DNA from: Methylobacterium aerolatum
GTDB taxonomy: Bacteria > Pseudomonadota > Alphaproteobacteria > Rhizobiales > Beijerinckiaceae
Assembly: GCF_022179085.1 (NCBI RefSeq)
Contig: NZ_BPQE01000017.1
Span: 181,477 to 245,476 of the forward strand
Direction: 5' to 3'
DNA: 64,000 bases
Part shown: positions 34,643 to 43,495 of the stretch, in pieces
How positions within the stretch are numbered: the first letter of the stretch is position 1
Layout: each line of letters begins with the position of its first letter
Translations under genes and position numbers: made by a program
Notes under the pieces: generated by a model
Seen by the model: only the letters and a program-made list of their open reading frames with translations
Told to the model about the DNA's origin: nothing
Database searches by the model: none

Positions 34643-36754
34643 TTACGCCTTGCCCACGGCTGCCAGGGCGAAGGCGTAGATAAGCGCGACCTCCTCCAGG
34701 CGGTCGAACCGGCCGGCGGCGCCGCCATGGCCCGCCTCCATATTGATCTTGAGAAGGATAGGCCCCCCGCCGGTCATGGTCGCACGCAGGCGGGCCACCC
34801 ATTTCGCGGGCTCCCAGTAGGTGACGCGCGGGTCGGTGAGCCCGCCGAGCGCCAGGATCGCCGGGTAATCCTGCGCCCGTACGTTGTCGTAGGGCGAGTA
34901 GGCCAGGATCGTCTCGAAGGCCGCGAGGCTCTCGGCGGGGTTGCCCCATTCGGGCCATTCCGGCGGGGTCAGCGGCAGTTCCGCGTCGAGCATCGTGTTG
35001 AGCACGTCGACGAAGGGCACGTCGGCGACGATGCCGGCGAACAGCTCCGGGGCGATGTTGGCCACGGCCCCCATCAGCATCCCCCCCGCCGAGCCGCCGT
35101 GGGCGACGATGCGCTTCGGCGCCGTGTAGCCCGCCTCCACCAGGGTGCGCCCGCAGGCGACGAAATCGGTGAAGGTGTTCGGCTTCTTTTCGCGCTTGCC
35201 GTCGAGGTACCAGCGCCAGCCCTTCTCGGTGCCGCCGCGGACGTGGGCGATGGCGTAGACGAAGCCCCGGTCCACCAGGGACAGAAGGTTGGTGCGGAAG
35301 GCCGCCGGCATCAGCGTGCCGTAGCTGCCGTAGCCGTAGAGGAGGAGCGGCGCAGAGCCGTCGAGGGGCTGGTCCTTCCGGTGCAGCAGGGAGATCGGCA
35401 CCTGCTCGCCGTCGGGCGCCGTGGCGAACAGGCGCCGGGTCACGTAGGCCGCCGGATCGTGCCCGCTCGGCACCTCCTGGCGCTTGCGCAAGCTGCGCTC
35501 CCGGCTGCGGCAATCGTAGTCCCAGGTCTCGGCCGGGGTCGTCATCGAGGAGTAGACGAAGCGGATCCGCGCCGTGTCGAACTCGGAGCCGGGCTGGAGG
35601 CCGAGGGAATAGGCCTCCTCGTCGAAGGCGACGATGTGCTCCTCGCCCGTCGTCAGATCGCGCACCACGATCCGGGGCTTGGCGTTCTCGATCTCCAGCC
35701 GGACCATGTGCCCCGCCAGCACATGGACGTGGCGGATCATGATGCCCGCCCGGTGGGGCACGAGGTCCCGCCAGTTCGCCCGGCCGGGGTCGGCGAGGGG
35801 CGCGGTGACGATCTTGAAGTCCTCGGCGCCGTCCGCGTTGGTGCGGATGAACAGGCTCTCGCCGTGGTCGTCGACCGAATAGATCAGCAGGGGCGAGCGG
35901 GGCTCGATCAGCAGGGCGGCCGCGCCGGGCTCGGCCCTGTCGATCAGCCGGATCTCCGACGTCTCGTGGTCGCTCGCCGTGATCGCCAGGAAACGGCCGG
36001 ACTGCGTCTCGCCGATATGCACGAAGTAGCCGGCATCGGGCTCGGTATAGACCGTCTCGTCCTGCGACTGCGGCTCCCCGAGGCGGTGGAACATCACGTT
36101 GGCGGGCCGGTGGTTGGCGTCGAGGGCGACGTACCAGAAGCCGCGCCCGTCGGCGGTCCAGACCGCCTCTCCCGAGGTCGCCTCCACGAGATCCGTGCCG
36201 TCCTGGCCCGTGGCGAGGTCCCTCACCCGGATCGCATGCAGTTCCGAGCCCTTGGTGTCGGCGCCCCAGGCCAGCAAACGGTGATCGTCCGAATGGGCGG
36301 CGGAGGCGATCTCGAAGAAGGGCAGGCCCTCGCCCTCCCGGTCGCCGTCGATCAGGATGACCTCGTCCGCCTCTGCCCCCAGGGGCGCCGAGGCGGTCAC
36401 CGGGCGGCGGCAGACGAGGGGGTGCTGACCCCCGTCCCTGTGGCGGGTGTAGTAGGCGAAATCGCCGTCCGGCTCCGGCACGCCGCTGTCGTCCTCGCGG
36501 ATCCGCGCGCGCATCTCGGCCACGAGGCGGCGGCGCAGGTCGGCGGTGTCGGCGAGGGCCGCCTCGGTGTGGGCGTTCTCGGCCTTGAGATAGGCGGCGA
36601 TGTCGGCGGGCAGGGCCGCGGGGTCCTTGAGGACCGTCTGCCAGTTCTCCGCCTTCAGCCACGCGTAGTCATCCCGCACGAGCCGCCCGTGGACGGTGAG
36701 TTCCGACGGGCGGATCTCGGCGACGGGCGCCCCCTCGATGGTCTGCTTCAACAT
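34643..36754 (-). CDS. ptrB: Oligopeptidase B-like S9 serine peptidase
   Basis: This 703-residue S9A peptidase has an N-terminal beta-propeller (about 70-420) and a C-terminal alpha/beta-hydrolase. The nucleophile motif is IVAHGGSAGGMLMGAV (Ser in GGSAGG), with LLYGYGSYGTLMPAAF, the Asp region LGGLTDPRVTYWEPAKW and the catalytic His in NMEAGHGGAAGRF. It cleaves short peptides after basic residues in the cytosol or periplasm; no signal peptide is seen. MLKQTIEGAPVAEIRP is the preferred start. Confidence 0.9.
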   Translation of the reverse strand: MLKQTIEGAPVAEIRPSELTVHGRLVRDDYAWLKAENWQTVLKDPAALPADIAAYLKAENAHTEAALADTADLRRRLVAEMRARIREDDSGVPEPDGDFAYYTRHRDGGQHPLVCRRPVTASAPLGAEADEVILIDGDREGEGLPFFEIASAAHSDDHRLLAWGADTKGSELHAIRVRDLATGQDGTDLVEATSGEAVWTADGRGFWYVALDANHRPANVMFHRLGEPQSQDETVYTEPDAGYFVHIGETQSGRFLAITASDHETSEIRLIDRAEPGAAALLIEPRSPLLIYSVDDHGESLFIRTNADGAEDFKIVTAPLADPGRANWRDLVPHRAGIMIRHVHVLAGHMVRLEIENAKPRIVVRDLTTGEEHIVAFDEEAYSLGLQPGSEFDTARIRFVYSSMTTPAETWDYDCRSRERSLRKRQEVPSGHDPAAYVTRRLFATAPDGEQVPISLLHRKDQPLDGSAPLLLYGYGSYGTLMPAAFRTNLLSLVDRGFVYAIAHVRGGTEKGWRWYLDGKREKKPNTFTDFVACGRTLVEAGYTAPKRIVAHGGSAGGMLMGAVANIAPELFAGIVADVPFVDVLNTMLDAELPLTPPEWPEWGNPAESLAAFETILAYSPYDNVRAQDYPAILALGGLTDPRVTYWEPAKWVARLRATMTGGGPILLKINMEAGHGGAAGRFDRLEEVALIYAFALAAVGKA

Positions 36755-37122
36755 GCACGCTCCGATGCCGGCGATTGCGGGCTTGGTGTGCCGTCTGGCG
36801 CGCGGCGAGGCAAGGGGCGTTTCGCGCCATGCGTGTAAGCAACCCAAAGTAGATATCTTGTAGAAATTGCAGCTATAGGATCAATAGAGGCCACGATGAC
36901 GTGAGCGATACCAATCAATTTGGCGCAGGAATGGATCAATATCTTGCAGTGACCGCTTATTCCGACTATAGCAATCACGGCATGCCCGACGCGGGCATGT
37001 TGATGGTCGATCGCAACGCTTCCAGGACACGGATGTGTGAGCTGATTTCGTTCGGATATTTCTAAGAAGATCTCAAGGATCTTCGTCAAATCAAAAACTT
37101 CAAATTTCGGGGGTTAAGCGAG
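36755..37122. promoter_or_regulatory. AT-rich regulatory region upstream of mucR
   Basis: This 368-base gap is markedly richer in A/T than the surroundings (for example ATCAAAAACTTCAAATTTC near 37090-37110) and holds a hairpin CATGCCCGACGCGGGCATG (36981-36999). MucR-type proteins are known to bind A/T-rich DNA with T-A steps and to repress their own genes, so autoregulation here is likely. A 113-residue minus-strand frame crosses it but looks unlike a protein. Confidence 0.5.
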
Positions 37123-37554
37123 ATGTCGAAATCGGAAAATTCATTGGGCTGCGTGGGGATGACTGTTGATATCGTCTCCGCCTACATCAGCAAGACCACG
37201 GTCGCGCCGGCCGAATTGCTGAGCCTCATCGAGAGCACGCACAGCGCCCTGGTCGGCGTGGCGACCGGCAAGCCCGTGGCGAAGGCGCCCGCCGGCCCGC
37301 TCCAGCCGGCCGTTCCGGTCAAGAAGTCGGTCACGCCGGACTACATCATCTGCCTCGAGGATGGCCGGAGCTTCAAATCCCTGAAGCGGCACCTGCGCGC
37401 GAAGTACAATCTCAGCGCCGAGCAGTACCGCGCCAAGTGGGGCCTGCCCGCCGATTATCCGATGGTCGCGCCGAACTATGCCCGCGCGCGCTCGGACCTC
37501 GCCAAGGCGATCGGCCTCGGCCAGCCGCGCGAGGGTGTGCTCCAGGCGGCTTAG
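37123..37554 (+). CDS. mucR: MucR/Ros-family transcriptional regulator
   Basis: The 143-residue zinc-finger regulator has an N-terminal oligomerisation part (VDIVSAYISKTTVAPAELLS) and the prokaryotic zinc finger ICLEDGRSFKSLKRHLRAKY, followed by NLSAEQYRAKWGLPADYPMV. MucR/Ros proteins are H-NS-like silencers controlling exopolysaccharide, motility and host or surface interaction. It follows an AT-rich control region. Methylobacterium carries several paralogues. Confidence 0.92.
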   Translation: MSKSENSLGCVGMTVDIVSAYISKTTVAPAELLSLIESTHSALVGVATGKPVAKAPAGPLQPAVPVKKSVTPDYIICLEDGRSFKSLKRHLRAKYNLSAEQYRAKWGLPADYPMVAPNYARARSDLAKAIGLGQPREGVLQAA

Positions 37555-37711
37555 GCACCCCGCACTCCCCGCCGCCCGCACCCCCTTGCGCCCCCTGGCG
37601 CACCGTTCGGGCGGCGGCCGGAGCTGCGTGGCGGCACGGTTTGCGCCGATCCGTGTTGAACAGGGCGATGACCCGGCGCATCCGCGCCCGGCGATCGCGC
37701 GAGGTGACCCG

Positions 37712-37915
37712 ATGGCGCAACATCCCGAACCCGACGAGGACAAGCCGGTCGATCTCGCGCGGGTGAACGACCTCCTGGCGGACTGGGCCGCCCGCTCCGC
37801 CACCACCAGCGGCCCGCTCCTCGACCGGTTCGAGGCCATGGGCTACGCCGTGCGCGGCAAGTCCGAGGACGAGATCGCCGAGGTTCTCCGCCATCCGCCG
37901 AAGCGCCCGCGGTAG
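37712..37915 (+). CDS. Small hypothetical protein
   Basis: The 67-residue acidic, helical protein (VDLARVNDLLADWAARSATT, FEAMGYAVRGKSEDEIAEVL) has a coherent composition. A GAGGTGACCCG box lies before the ATG. I do not recognise the family. It follows mucR after 157 bases. Confidence 0.5.
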   Translation: MAQHPEPDEDKPVDLARVNDLLADWAARSATTSGPLLDRFEAMGYAVRGKSEDEIAEVLRHPPKRPR

Positions 37916-38392
37916 GGCCTTTTCCGCGATGTCCGGATCGCGTCCGCTCCACCGTCCTTGCGAACGTAAGCGAACCAGTCCGGGCGGCCGCCTTATCTCA
38001 AGACGGCCCCCGCCATGGATGGCGGGGCTGCGCTCGCGATGGCGAGCGAGCGCGGTCTCCGAGTTCGACCCAGGTTGCGCGGGTGCTCCGGTGCCCTCAC
38101 CTCGTTCGGGCGAGCGAGCCAACGGCCATCGTCCCTGCGTTGCGATTTTGAACTCGGCCGACGCCGCCGTTTGGCTCGACGCCCGGGGACGCCGGTGTCG
38201 GCTTCCGCGGATCACCCGCGATGGCGGTCGTCTCCGCGTCGGACCGGGGCGGCCCGGTCGCCTTACTGCCACCCCGGGGTCCACTCGGCTGCAAACCCGA
38301 GGTGTCGATCTGACAGAATATAATCTTGACATAGGATCAGATGCGGGTCATGGTCGGTGCCGCTCCACGTCGACCGTGAAATGGAACATATC
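37916..38392. other. Gene-free spacer with a decayed family A repeat
   Basis: A degraded family A copy lies at about 37958-38045 (CCTTGCGAACGTAAGCGAAC... and GGGGCTGCGCTCGCGATGGC). The rest shows no convincing gene. An A/T-rich stretch near 38310-38340 (TATAATCTTGACATAGGATC) may hold the promoter of the next gene. Confidence 0.4.
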
Positions 38393-39241
38393 ATGAACAA
38401 AGCCCCGAGTTCCAAGCCCGACGCGGCGGGTTATCCCCGGCGGCGTGGGCCGGAGCCGCAGCCCCTCCAGAGGGAGGCCGCCCGGCTGCTCGCGGCCCTC
38501 GGGGAGGCGGGCGCCCATGCACTGCGCGATCCCGCGAACGACGAGGCGTGGATCGTCCGCCGCAGCGGGCACGGGGTGTCCCTCGGGGGCGGGCGTTTCG
38601 GCGCCGGGGCGGGGGCGGAACTCGTCGCCGCGGATCTCGCTGCGGAGGAGAACGGGCGCCTCGTCGTTACGGCACCCGGCCGCGCGCGCCTGCGGCGGGA
38701 GGCCGGCGGGGAGGTCGACGCGTTCCGCGCCCAGCACCTCGATCCTGTGAAGGGTCGGGGAGGGAGCGAGCCGCCCCTGCGCGACGGCGCCGAGAGCCCC
38801 CTCGCCTGGATGGCCCGCCGCCGCGACCGGGACGGGCGTCCAATGATCGACCCCGTGGAGTTCGAGGCGGGCGAGCGCCTGCGCCGCGACATCACCCAGG
38901 CGCTGATGCTGCCCCGGATGGGCATGGAATGGAGCGGGCAGCGGGTGGATGGCGGGGGCGCCCGCGATCCGGCGGCTGGCTCCGACACCGCCATCGCGGC
39001 GCGTCAGCGCGTCCGGGCCGCCCTGGCGGCGGTGGGCACCGACCTGTCGAGCCTGCTCCTCGACTTCTGCGGCTTCCTGAAGGGCCTGGAGCGGATCGAG
39101 GCGGAGCGCCGCTGGCCCGCCCGGTCCGCGAAGGTGGTGGTCCGCATCGCCCTCGGGCGGCTGGCAGAGCACTACGGCCTGGAGCGCGAGGCGACGGGGC
39201 CGGAGACGGCGCGGATGCGCCTGTGGCGGCTGTCGGCCTGA
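38393..39241 (+). CDS. DUF6456-type conserved protein
   Basis: The 282-residue protein has an Arg/Ala-rich, variable N-terminal half. Its conserved C-terminal half (about 130-280) contains ESPLAWMARRRDRDGRPMID, FEAGERLRRDITQALMLPRM, ARQRVRAALAAVGTDLSSLL and CGFLKGLERIEAERRWP. This pattern is that of DUF6456 proteins of Hyphomicrobiales, whose function is unknown. The first half, around 30-100, may be a divergent winged helix. MNKAPSSKP is the chosen start. Confidence 0.75.
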   Translation: MNKAPSSKPDAAGYPRRRGPEPQPLQREAARLLAALGEAGAHALRDPANDEAWIVRRSGHGVSLGGGRFGAGAGAELVAADLAAEENGRLVVTAPGRARLRREAGGEVDAFRAQHLDPVKGRGGSEPPLRDGAESPLAWMARRRDRDGRPMIDPVEFEAGERLRRDITQALMLPRMGMEWSGQRVDGGGARDPAAGSDTAIAARQRVRAALAAVGTDLSSLLLDFCGFLKGLERIEAERRWPARSAKVVVRIALGRLAEHYGLEREATGPETARMRLWRLSA

Positions 39242-39257
39242 GGGGCCGGGGGACCGC

Positions 39258-39680
39258 TCAGGCGGCGAGCCGCACCGCGTCGCGGTGGATCCGCTCGACC
39301 ATGGCCCGGACGCCGTTCGAGCGCTTCGACGTGACGTGGGAGCCGAAATGGAGCTGCCGGAACAGGTCGAGGCCGTCGATCCCGGCGGCCTCCTTCGGCG
39401 ACTTGCCGGTGTAAAGGGCGACCATCAGCGCCACGAAGCCGCGCACGATGACCGAGTCGCTGAAGCCCTGGAGCCTGAGGCGCGGCGCCCCGCCTTCCTC
39501 CTCCACGCCGGTATCGATCCAGACCTGACTCTCGCAGCCATGGACGCGGTTCGCATCCGTGCGGAGCGGTTCCGGCAGCGGAGGCAGGGCCCGGCCGAGT
39601 TCGATGAGGTATTCGAGGCGCATGTCCTCGTCCTCGACGATCTCGAAGTTGTCGATGATGGTGGCGATGGGCGGAAGCAT
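39258..39680 (-). CDS. sufE: SufE-family Fe-S cluster sulfur acceptor
   Basis: SufE takes persulfide sulfur from the SufS cysteine desulfurase for Fe-S cluster assembly. The 140-residue protein has the conserved sulfur-accepting Cys in RVHGCESQVWID. Other family features are RLEYLIELGRALPPLPEPLR and SVIVRGFVALMVALYTGKSP. It converges with the DUF6456 gene; no other suf gene is present in the window. Confidence 0.92.
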   Translation of the reverse strand: MLPPIATIIDNFEIVEDEDMRLEYLIELGRALPPLPEPLRTDANRVHGCESQVWIDTGVEEEGGAPRLRLQGFSDSVIVRGFVALMVALYTGKSPKEAAGIDGLDLFRQLHFGSHVTSKRSNGVRAMVERIHRDAVRLAA

Positions 39681-39770
39681 GGGTGGAGGGCCTCAAGACA
39701 GGCCGACCGTATAGACCCGGTCGGCGGCGGCGGCGACCCGTCTCGGTGTCGCCGGTGGGGGAGCCGGGCG

Positions 39771-40835
39771 TCAGGCGCCGATGCCCCCGCTCGGATGGGG
39801 AAGCTGCAGGCGGAGGGGGCTCGCCTCCGTCGCCTCGCCGGAGGCGGCGATCTCGGCCTGGGAGGCGTAGGCCGCGATCAGGCGCGGGCCGAGCTTCGGC
39901 ACGTTCTGCCGGCCGGGTTCGGCCACGTCCCGGACATTCGAGACGACCGTCACGGTCATCGGCATGGCGGGTTCGGCGTCGATGGTCAGGGCGATCGCGC
40001 AGGCGACCGTCTCGGCGGTGGCATCGAGGCATTCCGCCACGATCTCGGCGACGATCATGCCCAGCGCATTGGCGGTGCGCGGCTCCACCAGCCCGTTGCC
40101 AGACCCCTCCACCCGCACCCCGATCCGACCCGCCCGGCGCAACTGGCCGAGGCCGGAGGCGAGGCGGCGCAGGTAGTCGCGCAGGTCGATCGAGGCGATG
40201 TGGGGCGCCTCGTGGAGGTGCTGCTGCACCAGGGCGATGGCGCGCACCCGCTGCCCCAGGGCCTCGAAGCTGCCCCGGCAGGCCTCCGGGGCCGCCCGGC
40301 CGTAGAGGCCGATCAGGCTCACCATCACCTGAAGGTTGTTGCGCACGCGGTGGTACACTTCCGCGAGCAGGGCCTCCTTCTCCGCCAGGGCGTGCTCGAT
40401 GTGCTCCTCCGCATACTTGCGGTCGGTGATGTCGAAGCAGGAGCCGAGGTAGCCGAGGAAGCGCCCGTCCTCCACCAGGGGGCGGGCGGTGTCGAGGAGC
40501 CAGCGGTACTCCCCGTCGTGCCGGCGAAGCCGGAACTCCACCGTAAACGGCTCTCGCGCTTCGAAGGCGGCGGCCACGATCCGGGCATGGCGCTCGAAAT
40601 CCTCCGGATGCAGGCCCGCCCGCCAACCGAGGGCGAGTTCCTCCTCCAGCGACCGGCCGGTGAAGTCCAGCCAGCACTCGTTGTGGTGGACGGCACGGCC
40701 GGTCTGATCGGAGCGCCACAGCATGAGCGGCACCACGTCGGCGAACTGGCGGAAGCTGGCGCTCAGGACAGCCGCACCGGCATGGTTCGTCACCTGCGCG
40801 TCGTCACGGCCAGCCGATGGTGGGTTTTCGCCCAT
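39771..40835 (-). CDS. PAS histidine kinase with degenerate ATPase domain
   Basis: The 354-residue protein has a PAS/PAC domain at about 28-140 (VPLMLWRSDQTGRAVHHNEC, FLGYLGSCFDITDRKYAEEH). A HisKA_2-type dimer domain follows, with phospho-acceptor His162 in EVYHRVRNNLQVMVSLIGLY. The C-terminal HATPase region lacks a recognisable N-box Asn (EIVAECLDATAETV where ELxxNAxKHA is usual) and clear G-boxes, so autophosphorylation is doubtful. It is divergently transcribed from the GTA-like head cluster. Confidence 0.75.
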   Translation of the reverse strand: MGENPPSAGRDDAQVTNHAGAAVLSASFRQFADVVPLMLWRSDQTGRAVHHNECWLDFTGRSLEEELALGWRAGLHPEDFERHARIVAAAFEAREPFTVEFRLRRHDGEYRWLLDTARPLVEDGRFLGYLGSCFDITDRKYAEEHIEHALAEKEALLAEVYHRVRNNLQVMVSLIGLYGRAAPEACRGSFEALGQRVRAIALVQQHLHEAPHIASIDLRDYLRRLASGLGQLRRAGRIGVRVEGSGNGLVEPRTANALGMIVAEIVAECLDATAETVACAIALTIDAEPAMPMTVTVVSNVRDVAEPGRQNVPKLGPRLIAAYASQAEIAASGEATEASPLRLQLPHPSGGIGA

Positions 40836-40985
40836 GCTCTACTCATTCGCACGATCGGGTTGGGGTGGCCGAAGGAGATGCGCCGGTCAACGTGCCGCGC
40901 GAAGGCACGTTCCGGCTTTCTTGGGTCCGTCAACGGAACGCAAGGACGCGCCCCAGAAAAAATGCATAAGAAAAGATTTTTATCG

Positions 40986-41014
40986 TTGACAGCGTCACGC
41001 TGGTCCGGTAGACA
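40986..41014 (+). promoter_or_regulatory. Sigma70-like promoter of the GTA head cluster
   Basis: A perfect -35 TTGACA (40986-40991), a 17-base spacer and TAGACA (41009-41014) as -10 lie 35 bases before the ATG at 41049. An A-rich tract (AAAAAATGCATAAGAAAAG) upstream could act as an UP element. Confidence 0.65.
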
Positions 41015-41048
41015 AAAGGCACGCTCAAGAAGTGTGAGGGGCGCGGCG

Positions 41049-41723
41049 ATGCATCGATCCATCGGCTGCGCCGACGCGGTGCGGCGGGAGGCGGAGGCGC
41101 TCCTGCGGGATTCCCCCCTGACCGTCCACGAGGTCGCTGGCCGGCTCGGCATCTCCTGGCAGCAGGTGAGCGCCTGGAGCCGCAGGGCGGGCCTGCGCCC
41201 GTCCCGGGCCACCCGGCAGACGGTGCGGGCCATGCTCCCAGGGCGGCAGGCGGCCATCCGCGCCCTGCTCGCCGTTCCGGGCGTCGACATCGCGGACGTG
41301 GCCGAGGCCGCCGGGTTCGCGCGATCCTCGGCACCCGTATTCCTGACGATCCGCGCGCCGGGCCACAGTAAGGCGGCATGTCCGCCGTCCCGGCCGGATG
41401 GGACCGGCGAGGCGCCCGATCCGCAACGGCTGCGCGCCCGGCTCCACGCGCATATCGGTCGGCAGATCGCGGCCTTGGATGCCGCCCTCGACGCCGCCGC
41501 CGGCGATCCGCGGGGAGGCATCGATTCCGCCAGGATCCTGCGGGATCTCGGCGGCCTGAAGAAGTTGCTCGACGACCTCGCCGGCGAGGCCGGACGGGGC
41601 GGGAACCGGGAGGAGGCGGCCCGTGACGCTTGCGACCCTCCCCCACCCCCCGATCCCGACGCGCTCCGGGCGGAGATCGCGCGACGCTTTGAGCGCTTTG
41701 TCGGCCACGGGACAGCTGGCTGA
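41049..41723 (+). CDS. Small-terminase-like helix-turn-helix protein of the GTA cluster
   Basis: The 224-residue protein has an N-terminal helix-turn-helix (LTVHEVAGRLGISWQQVSAW) and a second HTH-like segment (GVDIADVAEAAGFARSSAPV), then a helical C-terminal part. It directly precedes and overlaps the large terminase gene by 101 bases. That places it where GTA gene 1 (TerS) lies, but sequence support for a terminase function is weak. It could also be a regulator of the cluster. Confidence 0.6.
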   Translation: MHRSIGCADAVRREAEALLRDSPLTVHEVAGRLGISWQQVSAWSRRAGLRPSRATRQTVRAMLPGRQAAIRALLAVPGVDIADVAEAAGFARSSAPVFLTIRAPGHSKAACPPSRPDGTGEAPDPQRLRARLHAHIGRQIAALDAALDAAAGDPRGGIDSARILRDLGGLKKLLDDLAGEAGRGGNREEAARDACDPPPPPDPDALRAEIARRFERFVGHGTAG

Positions 41724-42990
41724 CTTCCTCGCGACCCTGCCGCCCGAGACCCTGCGGGCCCTGGATCGGGACTGGCTGCACCGGGCCCGGCCCGACCAGC
41801 TGCCGCCTGACGGGGATTGGATCACCTGGGCGATGATCGGCGGTCGCGGCTGCGGCAAGACGCGGGCGGGCGCGGAATGGGTCGATGCCCTGGCCCGGGG
41901 CGATCCGGCCTTCACGCCGGAGCCCGTCGGCCGCATCGCCCTGGTGGGCGAGACGTACCACGACGTCCGCGACGTGATGGTCGAGGGCGAATCCGGCCTG
42001 CTCAACCTGCCGCACCGGTCCCGTGCCCGCCCCGTCTGGCTGCCGAGCCGCCGGCGCCTTGTGTGGGAGAACGGCGCGGTGGCGCAGGTCTTCTCCGCCG
42101 AGGAGGCCGATTCCCTGCGCGGCCCCCAGTTCGGTGCCGCATGGTGCGACGAGGTCGCGAAGTGGCGCGGGGCGGAGGCCGCCTTCGACATGCTGCAATT
42201 TGGCCTGCGCCTCGGCGCGCGACCGCGCAGTCTCGTCACCACCACGCCCCGCCCGGTGCCGTTGATCCGGCGGCTGCTCGCCGATCCGCGCACCGTCGTC
42301 ACCCGCGCTCGCACTCATGACAACGCCGAAAACCTCGCGCCCGATTTCCTGTCGGCGGTGGTCGGGCGCTACGCCGGCACGCGCCTCGGGCGGCAGGAAC
42401 TCGACGGTGAACTCGTCGCCGACCGGCCGGACGCGCTCTGGACGCGGGAGACCCTGGAAGCGGGCCGGATCGCGACCGCCCCCGACCTGTCGCGGATCGT
42501 CGTCGCCGTCGATCCGCCCGCCACCTCCGGGGCGCGCTCGGACGCGTGCGGGATCGTCGCGGCCGGGCGGCGGGGCGGGGAGGGCTACGTGCTGGCGGAT
42601 GCGAGCCTGCCGCGCGCGACGCCCCGCGCCTGGGCCGAGACCGCCCTGGGCCTCTACCACCGGCTAGAGGCCGACGCCCTGATCGTCGAGGTGAACCAGG
42701 GGGGCGAGATGGCGACTGCGGTCCTCAACCAGAGCGATCCGTCGGTGCCGGTGGTGCCGGTGCGGGCGAGCCGGGGCAAGTACCTCCGGGCCGAGCCGGT
42801 CTCGCTGCTCTATGCGAGGGGACTCGTCCACCATGTCGGCGCATACCCCGCCCTGGAGGACGAGCTGTGCGATTTCGGGCCGGACGGCCTTTCGGGCGGC
42901 GCCTCGCCGGACCGGCTCGACGCCCTCGTCTGGGCGCTGACGCACCTCCTCCTCGACGGGCGCACCGAGCCGAGGATCCGCCGGCTCTAG
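41623..42990 (+). CDS. Large terminase (DNA packaging) subunit, GTA type
   Basis: The 455-residue protein has Walker A (MIGGRGCGKTRAGAEW), Walker B (FGAAWCDEVAKW), the coupling motif SLVTTTPRPVPL and the C-terminal RNase H-like nuclease (IVVAVDPPATSGARSD, LIVEVNQGGEMA, DRLDALVWALTHLLL). It packages DNA into heads as ATPase and nuclease. This form is typical of alphaproteobacterial GTA gene 2. The GTG start follows an AGGAGG box at the right distance. Confidence 0.92.
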   Translation: MTLATLPHPPIPTRSGRRSRDALSALSATGQLADFLATLPPETLRALDRDWLHRARPDQLPPDGDWITWAMIGGRGCGKTRAGAEWVDALARGDPAFTPEPVGRIALVGETYHDVRDVMVEGESGLLNLPHRSRARPVWLPSRRRLVWENGAVAQVFSAEEADSLRGPQFGAAWCDEVAKWRGAEAAFDMLQFGLRLGARPRSLVTTTPRPVPLIRRLLADPRTVVTRARTHDNAENLAPDFLSAVVGRYAGTRLGRQELDGELVADRPDALWTRETLEAGRIATAPDLSRIVVAVDPPATSGARSDACGIVAAGRRGGEGYVLADASLPRATPRAWAETALGLYHRLEADALIVEVNQGGEMATAVLNQSDPSVPVVPVRASRGKYLRAEPVSLLYARGLVHHVGAYPALEDELCDFGPDGLSGGASPDRLDALVWALTHLLLDGRTEPRIRRL

Positions 42991-43495
42991 TGCATCGATC
43001 CAGACGCAGGCGTCAGCCGAGCCTGGAAAAATCGCTGCAAAAACAATTCGCCAGTGCAGGCCAGCATGAACGGAGCGAGTGCGTCACTGCACGAGCGCCG
43101 GAGCCGACCGAGGCGGTTCACGAAGCCGCGCCCGCAAGGACGACCGGGGCTCTAAAGGACGGTCCCCCGGTCCGGGTGCGGGAGGGACAGTAGTAACCGA
43201 ACATTCCCGTCGCCTTCCGCCCGGATGAGGGCATGGATGGCCTTGCCGCCGAGTGTGATCCCCTATTGGGCACGGCGATGAAAAGATCACCAGAAGACAA
43301 AAGCGGCGCACCCCACTCCGAGGGTACGCCGCCAGGCGGTTCGTGGTCTCCGAAACGAACGACAATCCCTCTACAAGACAATCGTCCTCATCGCTGTATC
43401 CCGAAAACAACGCTTGTGCGGCATTGTGACGATGTGCCGGCAAAGCGGATCCGGGGGCGCGGCGATGGCCCGTTCCCCTCCGGCCAAAGGCAGAC
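42991..43495. other. Atypical spacer inside the GTA cluster
   Basis: In compact GTA clusters the portal gene follows the terminase closely; here 505 bases intervene. It includes a near-perfect 11-bp hairpin (43303-43313 with 43322-43332, GCGGCGCACCC/GGGTACGCCGC) and A/T-rich patches (AAAATCGCTGCAAAAACAAT at about 43027; AGATCACCAGAAGACAAAAG at about 43283). An 87-residue minus-strand frame covers it, but I cannot support it as a gene. Confidence 0.45.

Noticed and set aside
36748-37089. A 113-residue minus-strand frame upstream of mucR
   Set aside because: It crosses the oligopeptidase start and an A/T-rich control region and has no family features.
39285-41048. Upstream extension of the TerS-like frame
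   Set aside because: It runs antisense to sufE and the PAS kinase, and the promoter and ATG near 41049 explain the start.
43118-43381. An 87-residue minus-strand frame in the GTA spacer
   Set aside because: There is no ribosome-binding site or recognisable motif, and it spans a strong hairpin.
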